The translations under genes and the position numbers were made by a program. The notes beneath the pieces are model-generated. The model was given only the letters and a program-made list of their open reading frames with translations. It was not told the origin of the DNA and did no database searches. From NCBI GenBank assembly GCA_903943975.1, contig CAJAQB010000011.1, forward strand, positions 109,239 through 173,238: a stretch of DNA of 64,000 bases. The letters are read 5' to 3'. Below, in pieces: positions 1-10,047 of the stretch (position 1 is its first letter; every line of letters starts with the position of its first letter). The stretch comes from Synechococcus lacustris. Lineage in GTDB: Bacteria; Cyanobacteriota; Cyanobacteriia; PCC-6307; Cyanobiaceae.

Positions 1-1066
<1,066 letters not shown>

Positions 1067-1070
<4 letters not shown>

Positions 1071-1873
1071 GGGCAGGCCAAGCGCTGGGCCTGGGCCAGC
1101 TGGGCCGGGGTATCCACCGAGAGGGAATCCCCCTGCACAGGAAAACTGCCGATGGCGATGCCCGCCTCCAGCAGCCGCAGCTGCTCCAATTTTTCGGCCT
1201 GTTCCAGGGGGGAGGGGGGCAGGCTGGCCCAGCGGCCCAGCACATCGGCCCGGTAGGCGTAGATGCCCACATGGCCCCAGTAGCTGGCATGGGCATGCCA
1301 TTGGTCGGGGGGCACATCGCGCACATGGGGCAGGGCGCTGCGGGAGAAGGTGAGGCAGCGGCCGTTGCTGGCCAGCAGGCACTTCACCACCGCCGGATCG
1401 TGGATCTTCTCGGGCGACAGCCGGTATACGGGGGTGAGCACCGTCGGCGCCCCGGGATCGGCCCTGCGGCTCAGCTCTTTGCAGTGCTGGGCCATGGCAT
1501 CAATCACGGCCGGATCCACAAAGGGTTGATCCCCCTGCACGTTGAGGATCCAGGTGCTGGCGGGATCTGGGCTGCCCCCGGCGGCCGGGGCGAAGGCCAG
1601 CAGTTCGGGCAGTACCGAGGCAAGCCGGTCACTACCGCTAGTGCAATGGGGCCCCGTGAGCAGCACCGGCAGCCGCTCGGCCAGGCCCCAGCTCGCCACC
1701 GCCGCCTGCAGTTCCAGGCTGTCGGTGCAGAGCACCACCGCCTGGGGGGCCTTGGCCTCTAAACAGCGCTCCAGCACCCGCTGCAGCATCGCTTTGCCGC
1801 CCACATCGGCCAGCAGCTTGCGGGGCAGCCGGCTTGAATCCAGCCGGGCTGGAATTGCCACAACACAGCTCAT
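1067..1873 (-). CDS. kdsB: 3-deoxy-manno-octulosonate cytidylyltransferase (CMP-Kdo synthetase)
   Basis: Activates Kdo with CTP to CMP-Kdo, the donor for lipopolysaccharide core or capsule linkers. The 268-residue protein begins with the nucleotide-binding block VVAIPARLDSSRLPRKLL, and carries LNVQGDQPFVDP and the downstream YAYRADVL region of the family; length is about the usual 250-270. The ATG at 1873 has no in-frame upstream competitor in the gap. The gene faces kdsC and diverges from the helicase gene at 1917, leaving only 43 bases for both promoters. With kdsA and kdsC it completes the pathway from arabinose 5-phosphate to CMP-Kdo. Confidence 0.96.
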
Positions 1874-1916
1874 TGGAAGATCGGAATCGTTGGGGTCCCC
1901 TGCCTAACCTGATCTA

Positions 1917-4319
1917 ATGAGCGCAGCCCCTTCCCCAGCACCGTCATCAGCGGGATCCTCCGGCTTTCTGGCGGGCCTTAATGATGCCCAGCGCCAGGCG
2001 GTGGGGCACCACTGCGGGCCATTGCTGGTGGTGGCTGGGGCCGGCAGCGGCAAGACCCGGGCCCTCACCCATCGGATCGCCCACCTGATCGGCCACCACG
2101 GGGTGGATCCCCAGGAATTGCTGGCGGTCACCTTTACCAATAAGGCGGCGCGGGAGATGAAGGAGCGGCTGGAGCTGCTGCTGGCCCAGCGCCTGGCCCA
2201 GTCCCAATGGGGTCAACCCCTAAGCACCCTGCCCGAACGGGAGCAAAAGCAACTGCGCAGTCGCATTTATCGGGAGGTGACTAAGGAACTCTGGATTGGC
2301 ACCTTCCACGCTCTTTTTGCCCGGCTGTTGCGATTTGATATTGATAAATATACCGACTCCGAAGGTCTTAGCTGGACCCGTCAGTTTTCGATCTACGACG
2401 AGGCCGATGCCCAGAGCCTGGTGAAGGAAATTGTTACCCAGGAGTTGCAGTTAGACCCCAAGCGCTTTGAACCAAAGAAGTTGCGTTGGGCGATCAGTAA
2501 TGCCAAGAACCAAGGCTGGTTGCCCCAGCACCTGGAGCAGCAGGAGGCGGGCCAGGGACACCGGGGCAAATTGCTGGTGGATACCTACCGCCGTTATCGG
2601 CGGGCCCTGGCCGCCAATAACGCCCTGGACTTTGATGATCTGCTGCTGTTGCCGGTGCAATTACTGCAGCAGAATGCCCAGGTGCGTAGTTACTGGCACC
2701 GGCGTTTTCGTCACCTCTTGGTGGATGAATATCAAGACACCAACCGCACCCAATACGACCTACTCAAGTTGCTGGTGACCGATGGGGTGGATCCAGCCCA
2801 ATACAACGATTGGCAGAATCGCTCCGTGTTTGTGGTGGGTGATGCCGACCAGAGCATTTACAGCTTCCGCGCCGCCGACTTCACGATCCTGATGGGTTTC
2901 CAGGGGGATTTTGGCGATGGCGCCGCCGACCATGCCACCCAAACAATGGTGAAGCTGGAGGAGAACTATCGCTCCACTTCAACGATCCTGGAGGCGGCCA
3001 ATGCCCTGATTGCCCGCAACAGCGAGCGGATCGACAAGGTGTTGCGGCCCACCCGCGGCGCCGGTGAATTAATTCGGCTCACCCGTTGCGACGACGAAAT
3101 CGCCGAAGCCGAGGCGGTGGTACAGCGCATGCGGGAGCTGCAGGCCAATCACCCGGAGCTGCGTTTTGGTGACATGGCGGTGCTGTATCGCACCAATGCC
3201 CAGTCGCGGGCCATTGAGGAGTCGCTGGTGCGCTGGCGGGTGCCCTACACGGTGGTGGGTGGCCTGCGTTTCTACGACCGGCGTGAAATCAAGGATGTGC
3301 TCGCCTACCTGCGGCTGCTGGTGAATCCCGCCGATTCCGTGAGCCTGTTGCGGGTGATGAATGTGCCAAAGCGGGGCATCGGTAAAACCACCCTGCAGCG
3401 GCTTAGTGATGCCTCCAACCAGCTGGGGGTACCCCTCTGGGAGGTGGTGAGCGATGGCGAGGCGGTGCGCAGCCTGGCGGGCCGTTCCGCCCGGGGGCTG
3501 TTGCAGTTCACGGAGCTACTCACGGAGCTGCGGGGCCGGGTGGAGCAGGCGGCCCCCAGTGAACTGGTGCAGCTGGTGCTGGAACGCAGTGGCTACGTGG
3601 CTGAATTGATTGCAGATGCCACCGATGAGTCGGAGGAGCGGCGTCGCAACCTCCAGGAACTTGTTAATGCCGCCCTGCAATACCAGGAGGAAAACGAAGA
3701 GGGGGACCTGGAGGGTTTCCTCTCCTCGGCGGCCTTGGCCAGTGATGCCGACGACAAGGACCTGGCGGCGGAAAGGGTGGTGCTGATGACCTTGCATGCC
3801 AGCAAGGGTTTGGAGTTTCCGGTGGTGTTTTTGGTGGGCATGGAACAGGGCCTGTTCCCCAGCTATCGCTCCCTCGAAGATCCTTCCGCCTTGGAGGAGG
3901 AACGGCGGCTCTGTTATGTGGGCATCACCCGCGCCAAGGAACGGCTGTTCCTTTCCCATGCCAACGAACGTCGGCTTTGGGGTGGCATGCGCGAGCCGGC
4001 GGTGCCCTCGGCCTTTCTGGCTGAACTGCCGGAGGAGTTAATCCAGGGGGAATTGCCCCGCAGTGGTGGGGCGGCCCTGCGCCGCGAGCAACGGCTGGAG
4101 CGGCTCACCCGGGTGGATCGCAGTTCCAGCGGCTCCAGCAGCACCGCCGGCCATCCCTGGGCAGTGGGTGATCGACTGCTGCACGATGTCTTTGGTGAGG
4201 GCAAGGTGACCCACCTGTTTGGCAGTGGTGAGAAGATCTCGATTGCGGTGAAATTCCAGGGCATGGGGCCAAAGATCCTTGATCCGCGCTTAGCGCCGGT
4301 CCGGTTGTTGGGTGGCTGA
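1917..4319 (+). CDS. pcrA: ATP-dependent 3'-5' DNA helicase, UvrD/PcrA family
   Basis: An 800-residue superfamily 1 helicase used in nucleotide excision repair and in clearing RecA or stalled forks. Walker A is GAGSGKT at residues 41-47, motif Ia is TFTNKAAREM, Walker B is LLVDEYQDTN, and GDADQSIYSFRAAD (motif III), ENYRST (IV), LMTLHASKGLEF (V) and YVGITRAKERL (VI) follow in order. The C terminus (about residues 745-800) has the Tudor-like fold signature around VFGEGKVTHL, which binds RNA polymerase in PcrA. The ATG lies 43 bases from divergent kdsB. The next gene begins directly at its stop codon. Confidence 0.96.
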   Translation: MSAAPSPAPSSAGSSGFLAGLNDAQRQAVGHHCGPLLVVAGAGSGKTRALTHRIAHLIGHHGVDPQELLAVTFTNKAAREMKERLELLLAQRLAQSQWGQPLSTLPEREQKQLRSRIYREVTKELWIGTFHALFARLLRFDIDKYTDSEGLSWTRQFSIYDEADAQSLVKEIVTQELQLDPKRFEPKKLRWAISNAKNQGWLPQHLEQQEAGQGHRGKLLVDTYRRYRRALAANNALDFDDLLLLPVQLLQQNAQVRSYWHRRFRHLLVDEYQDTNRTQYDLLKLLVTDGVDPAQYNDWQNRSVFVVGDADQSIYSFRAADFTILMGFQGDFGDGAADHATQTMVKLEENYRSTSTILEAANALIARNSERIDKVLRPTRGAGELIRLTRCDDEIAEAEAVVQRMRELQANHPELRFGDMAVLYRTNAQSRAIEESLVRWRVPYTVVGGLRFYDRREIKDVLAYLRLLVNPADSVSLLRVMNVPKRGIGKTTLQRLSDASNQLGVPLWEVVSDGEAVRSLAGRSARGLLQFTELLTELRGRVEQAAPSELVQLVLERSGYVAELIADATDESEERRRNLQELVNAALQYQEENEEGDLEGFLSSAALASDADDKDLAAERVVLMTLHASKGLEFPVVFLVGMEQGLFPSYRSLEDPSALEEERRLCYVGITRAKERLFLSHANERRLWGGMREPAVPSAFLAELPEELIQGELPRSGGAALRREQRLERLTRVDRSSSGSSSTAGHPWAVGDRLLHDVFGEGKVTHLFGSGEKISIAVKFQGMGPKILDPRLAPVRLLGG

Positions 4320-5201
4320 GTGGAAGCAATGGCTGAGGTGATGCTTGAAGGGACGGTGGCAGCGATGAAGGGGCTGGCGCCGATTGCTGTGGTTGTGCCC
4401 TGTTTTAACGATGGGGCCAGCCTTGAAGCTGCCCTTGCCTCGTTGGTGGCCCAGCAGCTGCCGGCCGCAGAGGTGGTGGTGGTGGATGACGGCAGTGATG
4501 ATCCAACCACTGTTCAATTACTTGGCAGGCTGCAGGATCTTGGTTGTCCGGGATTGGCTGATTTGCGCGTAATTCGCCAGGCCAACCAAGGGCCTTCGGC
4601 GGCCCGGAATACGGCAATTACCGCCTGTACGTCCCCCTGGATTTTGCCCCTAGATGCCGATGATTTGCTGCGACCAACGGCGATCAAAGACCTCTGGGGG
4701 GCTGCCCTTGAAGATTCCTCGAGGGGAATTATTTATGGCCAGGTTTGTTTCTTTGGCGGCAGATCAGCGGTGGCAGGTTTTCCTGCCTTCAGCGAGTCGG
4801 TGATGGCCCTTGGCAATGTGATTCCTGTTACGGCGTTATTTCGCCGCGATGCCTGGGCCGCCGTGGGTGGTTTCCGGCTGGCCATGGCCCGTGGTTGGGA
4901 AGATTGGGATTTCTGGCTTTCCTTACTGGAGCGGGGGGAGCAGGTGCATCAGCTCCAGGCCGTTGTGCTTGATGTGCGGGTCAAGCCCCAGTCCCGCAAC
5001 CGTGGTTGGAGTTCCACGGAAAGGCGCCAGGCGGTGGAGACCCTGGTGCAGCACCACCCAGCCTTCTTTGGCCGCCATGTGGCGGTGTTATTGGATCGGG
5101 TCAGTGATCTGGAGCACCAGCGGCAAACCAGCCGTTACGAGGCGATCAAACGGCGTCTGCGGGAGTTCTGGCCAGGGGGATCGCCAGCAAAATCCCAGTA
5201 A
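4320..5201 (+). CDS. Glycosyltransferase family 2
   Basis: A GT-A fold enzyme predicted to transfer a sugar from a nucleotide donor to a growing surface polysaccharide. The domain opens with IAVVVPCFNDG and shows VVVVDDGSDD for the nucleotide site, the NQGPSAARNTAI block, and the metal motif LPLDADDLLRP; a GWEDWDFWLSL block near residue 200 supplies the likely catalytic acid. The GTG at 4320 abuts the pcrA stop; ATGs at 4329, 4341 and 4365 are equally possible starts, the last giving the shortest tail before the first beta strand. The 3' end overlaps the convergent membrane protein gene by 56 bases. The donor and acceptor cannot be read from sequence. Confidence 0.88.
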   Translation: MEAMAEVMLEGTVAAMKGLAPIAVVVPCFNDGASLEAALASLVAQQLPAAEVVVVDDGSDDPTTVQLLGRLQDLGCPGLADLRVIRQANQGPSAARNTAITACTSPWILPLDADDLLRPTAIKDLWGAALEDSSRGIIYGQVCFFGGRSAVAGFPAFSESVMALGNVIPVTALFRRDAWAAVGGFRLAMARGWEDWDFWLSLLERGEQVHQLQAVVLDVRVKPQSRNRGWSSTERRQAVETLVQHHPAFFGRHVAVLLDRVSDLEHQRQTSRYEAIKRRLREFWPGGSPAKSQ

Positions 5202-6267
5202 ATATCTGGGCCACTGGCCAATGGCTTACAGACACATCCACGCAGGCCTGGATCAACACATAAACCAGCACCGCCAGACCGCTGTGGCGCAGCAAAGGGC
5301 TGAGGGCGGCAGCACGCCAGGCTTGCCAGAGCATTGTTGCCAGCAGGGCCAGGCCCAGCAGGCCAAGGATCCCAGCATTTGCCCAGAGTTGTAGGAAGAG
5401 ATTGTGGGCATGGCTGAGTCGCCCCGAGGTAACTAGGTCTTGGCAGAAGCTGGTTTGCCTTAGAAAGCCAATGCCATAGATCAGGCGATTGTTGCCACTG
5501 AACGGCAGACTTGCATAACAATTAAAGATTTCAAGGCGGCCCAGGTCTGAGAGTCCAGAGGTGGCATGTTTGCTCAGGGAAACTGCGATGAAGACCCCCC
5601 CCAGCCCCAGGGCTGCCAGGCTCAATCTCCTCAGCAGTTGCATGGCTGAGGCGCTGTGCTCCTGCACAACCACCAACAAGAGGGCGGCGAGGCTGGCCAG
5701 CAACGCTGCCCTGGATCCGGTTTGCCACACCAGGGCGGTGGCCAGCAAACTGGCCAGCCCAGCCAGCCAACGCTCCCGGCCCTTGGGCTGGGAGCTCCAC
5801 CAGCTGAGGGCTAGCACCAGCAGTAGGCCCAGCAGATAGGCCCCTTGATTCACCCCCGCCAGGGGATTTGGGCTCCAGGGCCGGGGGCCAACGTTGAGGG
5901 CAATAAAGGGCAGGGCAATTAGGGGAAGTTTGATTAATCGGGGCCAGCGGTCGGCAGAAATACCGCTGGCGGCCAACATTGCAATAATGATCAGCAGGAA
6001 GTCGTTGCTGGAAATAATGCCCGTTGCTTCATTCAGTAACCAGCTGCGGCCCATCACCAGCAGCACAAACAGCAACGGCCATAACGCCCAGCGTCGATCC
6101 TTGGGGGCGAGCAACAGTTGTAGGGCCAGCCAAAGCACGGCTGGCAGTGCACAGAGGGAAGGATCAACGGGGCTGAGGTGAAGAACTGCCGCCAGCGGCA
6201 GCAGCAGATCCCACGCCCAAGGGCCAATAGGTAAATTTTTAGCGATAATGATTATCTTTTTTTTCAT
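5146..6267 (-). CDS. O-antigen ligase / Wzy-like polymerase membrane protein
   Basis: A 373-residue polytopic membrane protein with about ten hydrophobic segments. Near residue 290 it has the loop AHNLFLQLWANAGILGLLG, which fits the H-N-x-x-L...G-x-x-G signature of the WaaL/Wzy/RfaL family that joins or polymerises lipid-linked glycans at the outer face of the inner membrane. The ATG at 6267 is preferred over the in-frame one at 6297 because a perfect AAGGAG lies 3 bases upstream and the ATG overlaps the stop of the upstream glycosyltransferase (TAATG). The start codes for an unusual basic/isoleucine string (MKKKIIIIAK). Ligase and polymerase cannot be told apart here. Confidence 0.82.
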   Translation of the reverse strand: MKKKIIIIAKNLPIGPWAWDLLLPLAAVLHLSPVDPSLCALPAVLWLALQLLLAPKDRRWALWPLLFVLLVMGRSWLLNEATGIISSNDFLLIIIAMLAASGISADRWPRLIKLPLIALPFIALNVGPRPWSPNPLAGVNQGAYLLGLLLVLALSWWSSQPKGRERWLAGLASLLATALVWQTGSRAALLASLAALLLVVVQEHSASAMQLLRRLSLAALGLGGVFIAVSLSKHATSGLSDLGRLEIFNCYASLPFSGNNRLIYGIGFLRQTSFCQDLVTSGRLSHAHNLFLQLWANAGILGLLGLALLATMLWQAWRAAALSPLLRHSGLAVLVYVLIQACVDVSVSHWPVAQIFTGILLAIPLARTPADAV

Positions 6268-7823
6268 TATCTCCTTGGGGTAAGCACTTCCCGCCAACGC
6301 GAAGTGTGAGGGTCAATATTGTTGTTGCCAAGCAGGGGGCCCCAGTGGCGCCTGAAGGTTTCCAGCTCGGGCGGAATCCCATCAGTATTGCGACTGGCGG
6401 ATTCGAAATGAAACCATTTACTCTGGGGGTCAAGTAATATTTTGCGCCCAATTCTGCCGGCCCTTAGGCAGAAATCAACATCGCCATAGTTGATGGGTAG
6501 GTCTTCGGACAGACCGCCTAATTCTTGCCAGAGTTGCTTGCTGCAGAGACTTACGGCGGCCGTTACGGCGCTGAATTGACGGGCACTTTGCCTGAAGCCT
6601 ACGGGCAGTCGTTTGGGATTGCAGCCGCACCAGATATGGTGGGGTGCCAGCCTGTCTATGGCAACTCCGGCATGTTGTACGAGGCCGTTTGGGTAGAGCA
6701 ATAGGGCGCCTACGATTCCGCCGTTAGCTTGTTGGGCCACGGCTAGCATGGTTTCAATCGAGTTTGGATTGATTAGTTCCGTGTCGTCATTGAGCTGAAG
6801 TAGCCATTCGCCCCTGGCTGTTGCCGCTGCTTGGTTGATACGAAGGCTGTAGCTGTAGGGCCTTGGGTCCCGTAGGAGTTGCCAGCGATCTGGCCCCAGT
6901 TGAGCGCTTGTTTGCGCCTTTAGTTCTTCTATGAGTGAATCAGATAGCTCGCCACCATCCACGAGGACGATTTCAAGGTTTCTATAGCTACTTCTCTTCA
7001 GTAATGTGTTGAGGCAATGGCGAACCATTACTTCATCATTACCGTTAATAGTTTTTTTAAAGCCGCCGGTTGGAATTAGGATGCTTACCAAGGGCTCCCC
7101 TTGGGGCTTGTGGGAATTTGGCCTTGCTGGAGTTGATATTGCCCTGACCAGTGGTAAGGGCACATGGGCCCATTCCTCAGGACTTATGGCGTCAGATAGA
7201 CGACTTCTCCATTGGGCTCGTTGCTGGGGCTCTGTGGGTGGCTGGCCTAGTTTATTGAGTAGGGTGTTATCAATTAAAAGAGGCCCTTCATGTTCGGCAA
7301 GGGCCCCATCCAGCAGTGGGTCTAGGCGGCCTTTCTGTCGCCAGGACCACTGGCCGGGCCGCTGTTCAATCCAGTCATCGCAGCTGACTACTTTGGCGCC
7401 GGTTATTTTTTTGCGCGCTATTAATTGATTCAGGGCTCTTGCTCTGCGTTTTTGATTATAGTCCCAGCCTGGGGGCCACAAAAGGGTTGTTTCGTTGTTT
7501 TCCTGTGGCTTTAATCCTTGCGGCTTGACTGTTTGTGAAAGCCGCTGTTTTGTCTTGAGTCCAGGCTGATTGGCGATTAGCCATTGTCTGCAGGCATCGG
7601 CCCAAATTTGCCCCCTTAGACGCTCAAGTTTGGGAATGAGTCGTTCAGCCACCGCCCGCCGCAATTGGATGGGGTTGTTCGGATCGACGGCTGTCTCGCC
7701 CAGCCTTTCCCGGAGGAACTGCTGGAGGCCCTGCTCGATGCCCGCGCTGGAAAGTAGATAAAGCAGTCGGGCAAGCAGGGTGGATTTAAATTTCTTTATT
7801 CCGGCTTGAAGTTTTTTACCCAC
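6267..7823 (-). CDS. Glycosyltransferase family 2, rhamnosyltransferase-like, with long N-terminal region
   Basis: A 518-residue protein with an N-terminal part (about residues 1-225) that I do not recognise and a C-terminal GT2 domain. The latter begins at PLVSILIPTGG, has EIVLVDGGELSD, the LQLNDDTELINP metal motif and a YGDVDFCLRAGRIG block, a pattern common in O-antigen rhamnosyl and galactosyl transferases. The start is GTG, with no nearby ATG. The gene is strikingly A+T-rich compared with its neighbours (long runs near 6960-7560 are close to half A+T), pointing to recent acquisition. It is translationally coupled to the Wzy-like gene downstream and diverges from the tRNA nucleotidyltransferase gene. 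Confidence 0.85.
   Translation of the reverse strand: MGKKLQAGIKKFKSTLLARLLYLLSSAGIEQGLQQFLRERLGETAVDPNNPIQLRRAVAERLIPKLERLRGQIWADACRQWLIANQPGLKTKQRLSQTVKPQGLKPQENNETTLLWPPGWDYNQKRRARALNQLIARKKITGAKVVSCDDWIEQRPGQWSWRQKGRLDPLLDGALAEHEGPLLIDNTLLNKLGQPPTEPQQRAQWRSRLSDAISPEEWAHVPLPLVRAISTPARPNSHKPQGEPLVSILIPTGGFKKTINGNDEVMVRHCLNTLLKRSSYRNLEIVLVDGGELSDSLIEELKAQTSAQLGPDRWQLLRDPRPYSYSLRINQAAATARGEWLLQLNDDTELINPNSIETMLAVAQQANGGIVGALLLYPNGLVQHAGVAIDRLAPHHIWCGCNPKRLPVGFRQSARQFSAVTAAVSLCSKQLWQELGGLSEDLPINYGDVDFCLRAGRIGRKILLDPQSKWFHFESASRNTDGIPPELETFRRHWGPLLGNNNIDPHTSRWREVLTPRR
6271..6276 (-). promoter_or_regulatory. Strong Shine-Dalgarno site fixing the Wzy-like start
   Basis: On the minus strand AAGGAG lies just upstream of the ATG at 6267, inside the end of the preceding glycosyltransferase gene. 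It is one of the clearest ribosome binding sites in the window and decides between two in-frame ATGs. It also supports translational coupling of the two genes. Confidence 0.7.
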
Positions 7824-7872
7824 GGGCTTGCCAAGCTTGCGCGACCTTATAGAGGCGGTTCCTGTCCCGTCA

Positions 7873-9144
7873 ATGACGCTGCCGGTCGCCTGGTTGGATT
7901 GGCTCGTGGCCCTGGCCAGTCAGAAGGGCATGGGGCTGAGCCTCGTTGGTGGTGCCATCCGGGACCTTTGCTTGGGCCAGGCCGCCGCCAGCAAGGATCT
8001 CGACCTGGTGGTGGAGGGGCCTGGGCCTTGGCCGGCCCTCGCCCTGGCTGAGGCGATCCGTGCCGCAGATCTCCCCGCTGGACTGCTTCTGCAGGAGCTC
8101 CAAAAACATGGGGCCTATGGCACCGCCCGTTTGCTGTTGCAGGCCCCCCAGGGGGAGTTGATCTGTGACCTCACCTCTGCCCGCAGGGAGCATTACCCCT
8201 TCCCCGGCGCCCATCCCTTGGTGGCAGCTGCCTCCCTCAGGGAGGACCTGAACCGCAGGGATTTCACGCTAAATGCCATGGCCTGGCCCCTCCGCCAAGG
8301 GCTGATCTGGAACCCCCAAGCCCTGTTGGACCCCCTGGGGGGCCGGGCGGATCTGGCGGCAGCTCAATTGCGGCTGCTGCACGCCCGCAGCCTCGAGGAC
8401 GACCCCAGCCGTTTGCTGAGGGCTGCCCGCTACGCCGCCCGGTTGGGGCTGGAACTGGCCCCGGAGAGTGCCACCCAGGCCGATGAAGCCCTCAGCCATT
8501 GGCCCTGGCCCCCCGGGGCGCCGGCCCTGGCGGCGCGGCTGCGGATGGAGTTGGACCTGCTGTTTGAGGAGCACTGCTGGCGGCAGGCCCTGGGGGTGCT
8601 CCAGGACTGGGGCGGGCTGGAGCTGCTGCAACGGGGTTGGCGCCATTTGCCCGTGGGCAGCAGCCATCGGCTGGCGCGGTTAGGGCGGTGGGGGGCGGCC
8701 CTGGACCCGGCTTGGTCAGCCCAGGAACTGCGGCTGGTGGGGCTGCTGGAGTTGCTGCCGGGTGATCTTTCTGTGCGCTTGGAGCTGGCCCAGCGGCTGC
8801 AGTTGCACCACCGCCAGCAACGCTTGTTGGAGCAGGCGGGGCTGTTGCGGCAGTGGTTGCAGCAGGGAGAAGCCAGGGCCCACTGGCGCCCCTCCCAGTG
8901 GACGGAAGCCCTCGAGCACCCCGGCAGCCACGGCCATCCCCTGGCGGTGCTGTTGCTGCTGCTCCATCCAGAAGCGCCTGGAGCCCCCTGGCGGCGGCCG
9001 TTGCTGCACTGGCTGCTGCGTTGGCGCCAGCTGCGCTCGCCGCTGAGCGCCAAGCAACTGCTGGCCGAGGGGCTCCCTCCGGGGCCGGCCTTGGGCCAGC
9101 GGCTATGGCAGGAGCGGGCCGCGGCCCTGGATCGCGGTGCTTGA
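7873..9144 (+). CDS. cca: Class II tRNA nucleotidyltransferase (CCA- or A-adding type, full flexible loop)
   Basis: Adds all or part of the 3' CCA to tRNAs. The 423-residue protein has the polymerase motif LVGGAIRD followed by DLDLVV (two catalytic aspartates), CDLT (third carboxylate), and motif B NRRDFTLNAMA, then the RLLRAARYAARLGLEL neck. Between CDLT and RRDF lie 28 residues including REHYPFPG, so the flexible loop needed for A addition is intact, unlike the paralogue at 47224. An ATG at 7873 is preferred to an in-frame codon at 7828 because the extra residues are unlike the family. The 3' end overlaps a convergent glycosyltransferase by 42 bases. The C-terminal half is degenerate, so an A-adding role is inference. 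Confidence 0.88.
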   Translation: MTLPVAWLDWLVALASQKGMGLSLVGGAIRDLCLGQAAASKDLDLVVEGPGPWPALALAEAIRAADLPAGLLLQELQKHGAYGTARLLLQAPQGELICDLTSARREHYPFPGAHPLVAAASLREDLNRRDFTLNAMAWPLRQGLIWNPQALLDPLGGRADLAAAQLRLLHARSLEDDPSRLLRAARYAARLGLELAPESATQADEALSHWPWPPGAPALAARLRMELDLLFEEHCWRQALGVLQDWGGLELLQRGWRHLPVGSSHRLARLGRWGAALDPAWSAQELRLVGLLELLPGDLSVRLELAQRLQLHHRQQRLLEQAGLLRQWLQQGEARAHWRPSQWTEALEHPGSHGHPLAVLLLLLHPEAPGAPWRRPLLHWLLRWRQLRSPLSAKQLLAEGLPPGPALGQRLWQERAAALDRGA

Positions 9145-10047
9145 AATCACGGCCCCCAGCACCGCCAGGCTGCGCTGGGGCTGAAATGGCAGGCGCAGCA
9201 GGGCCATGGCCAGCAACCGGGCCGTGCGCAGGGCCTGCACCCAGGGGGGGCAATGGCGCCTCAGAAATTGCAGATAACTGATGGTGGAGAGTCTTAGCCG
9301 CCGCGGGGAGGGGGTGTGGCTGCCGGCCCCCCGTTGGTGGCCGATGCTCAGTTGGGGTAACCACAGCACTGCCGCCCCTTGGGCCCCCAGCCGCAGGCAA
9401 AGGTCCAGGTCTTCGTAATAGAGCGGGAAGGCGGGGTCGAAACGGGCGGGGGGCTGGTGGGCCTCGGGTTGCAACACCAGGCTGCAACCGCTGAGCCAAT
9501 CCACCGCCAGCGGCCCCTGCCGTTGGGCCAGCTGTGAACCCACCCGGCGCCGGCGAAAGCGCAGTCCAGGATCAAACCAGCCGCCACTGGCCTCCAGCTC
9601 GCCGCTGCTGGCCTGCACGGCGGTGCCCACCACTGAGCGGCGATCGAGGCTGGCCAGCTGGGCGATCAGCCGGGCGCATTCATCGCCCCGTCGCAGGCTG
9701 GTGTCGGGATTGAGCAGCCACACCCAGCCGTTGAAACCCTCAGCTGCCAGCGCTGTAAAGGCGCGGTTACAGCCGTCGCCAAAGCCAGCGCCCTCCTCGC
9801 CCTCAAGCAGCTGCAGGCCCAGCGATCCACCGGCCAGGGCCAAGGCCAGGGCCAAGGCCAGGGCTTGGCTTTGCAGGGGCGCCGACAGGGGCGCGTTGTT
9901 CACCAGCAGCCAGCGCTCGGGCTGCCACTGCTGGCGGGCTAGGTCAGCGGCCAGTTGCTCCAGGGGCGCTTGGCTGTGGTACGCCACGGTCACGATCACG
10001 AGCCGCTGGCTGCCATCCCGGCTCTGCCGCTCGCCGGCCCTAACCAT
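9103..10047 (-). CDS. Glycosyltransferase family 2 (rhamnosyltransferase WbbL-like)
   Basis: A 314-residue GT-A enzyme. It starts with RLVIVTVAYHSQAPLEQL, typical of WbbL-type rhamnosyl transferases, and has LLVNNAPL, GAGFGDGCNRAF, the metal motif LLNPDTSL and FPLYYEDLDLCLRLG with the likely catalytic acid. The C terminus turns amphipathic or hydrophobic. A 12-bp DNA repeat inside the gene encodes an Ala-Leu run near residue 65. The start overlaps the end of the upstream GT39-like gene by 8 bases, so the two form one transcription unit running toward the tRNA nucleotidyltransferase gene. Confidence 0.88.
   Translation of the reverse strand: MVRAGERQSRDGSQRLVIVTVAYHSQAPLEQLAADLARQQWQPERWLLVNNAPLSAPLQSQALALALALALAGGSLGLQLLEGEEGAGFGDGCNRAFTALAAEGFNGWVWLLNPDTSLRRGDECARLIAQLASLDRRSVVGTAVQASSGELEASGGWFDPGLRFRRRRVGSQLAQRQGPLAVDWLSGCSLVLQPEAHQPPARFDPAFPLYYEDLDLCLRLGAQGAAVLWLPQLSIGHQRGAGSHTPSPRRLRLSTISYLQFLRRHCPPWVQALRTARLLAMALLRLPFQPQRSLAVLGAVISSTAIQGRGPLLP
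9832..9864. repeat. 12-bp intragenic tandem repeat (GGCCAGGGCCAA)
   Basis: Almost three head-to-tail copies of a 12-base unit lie inside the GT2 gene and encode an alternating Ala-Leu run between the first and second halves of the Rossmann-like domain. Copy-number change would add or remove four residues in frame. Confidence 0.75.

Noticed and set aside
8492..9499. 335-residue Pro/Ala-rich frame on the minus strand
   Set aside because: Antisense shadow of the tRNA nucleotidyltransferase and GT2 genes, typical of high-GC DNA.
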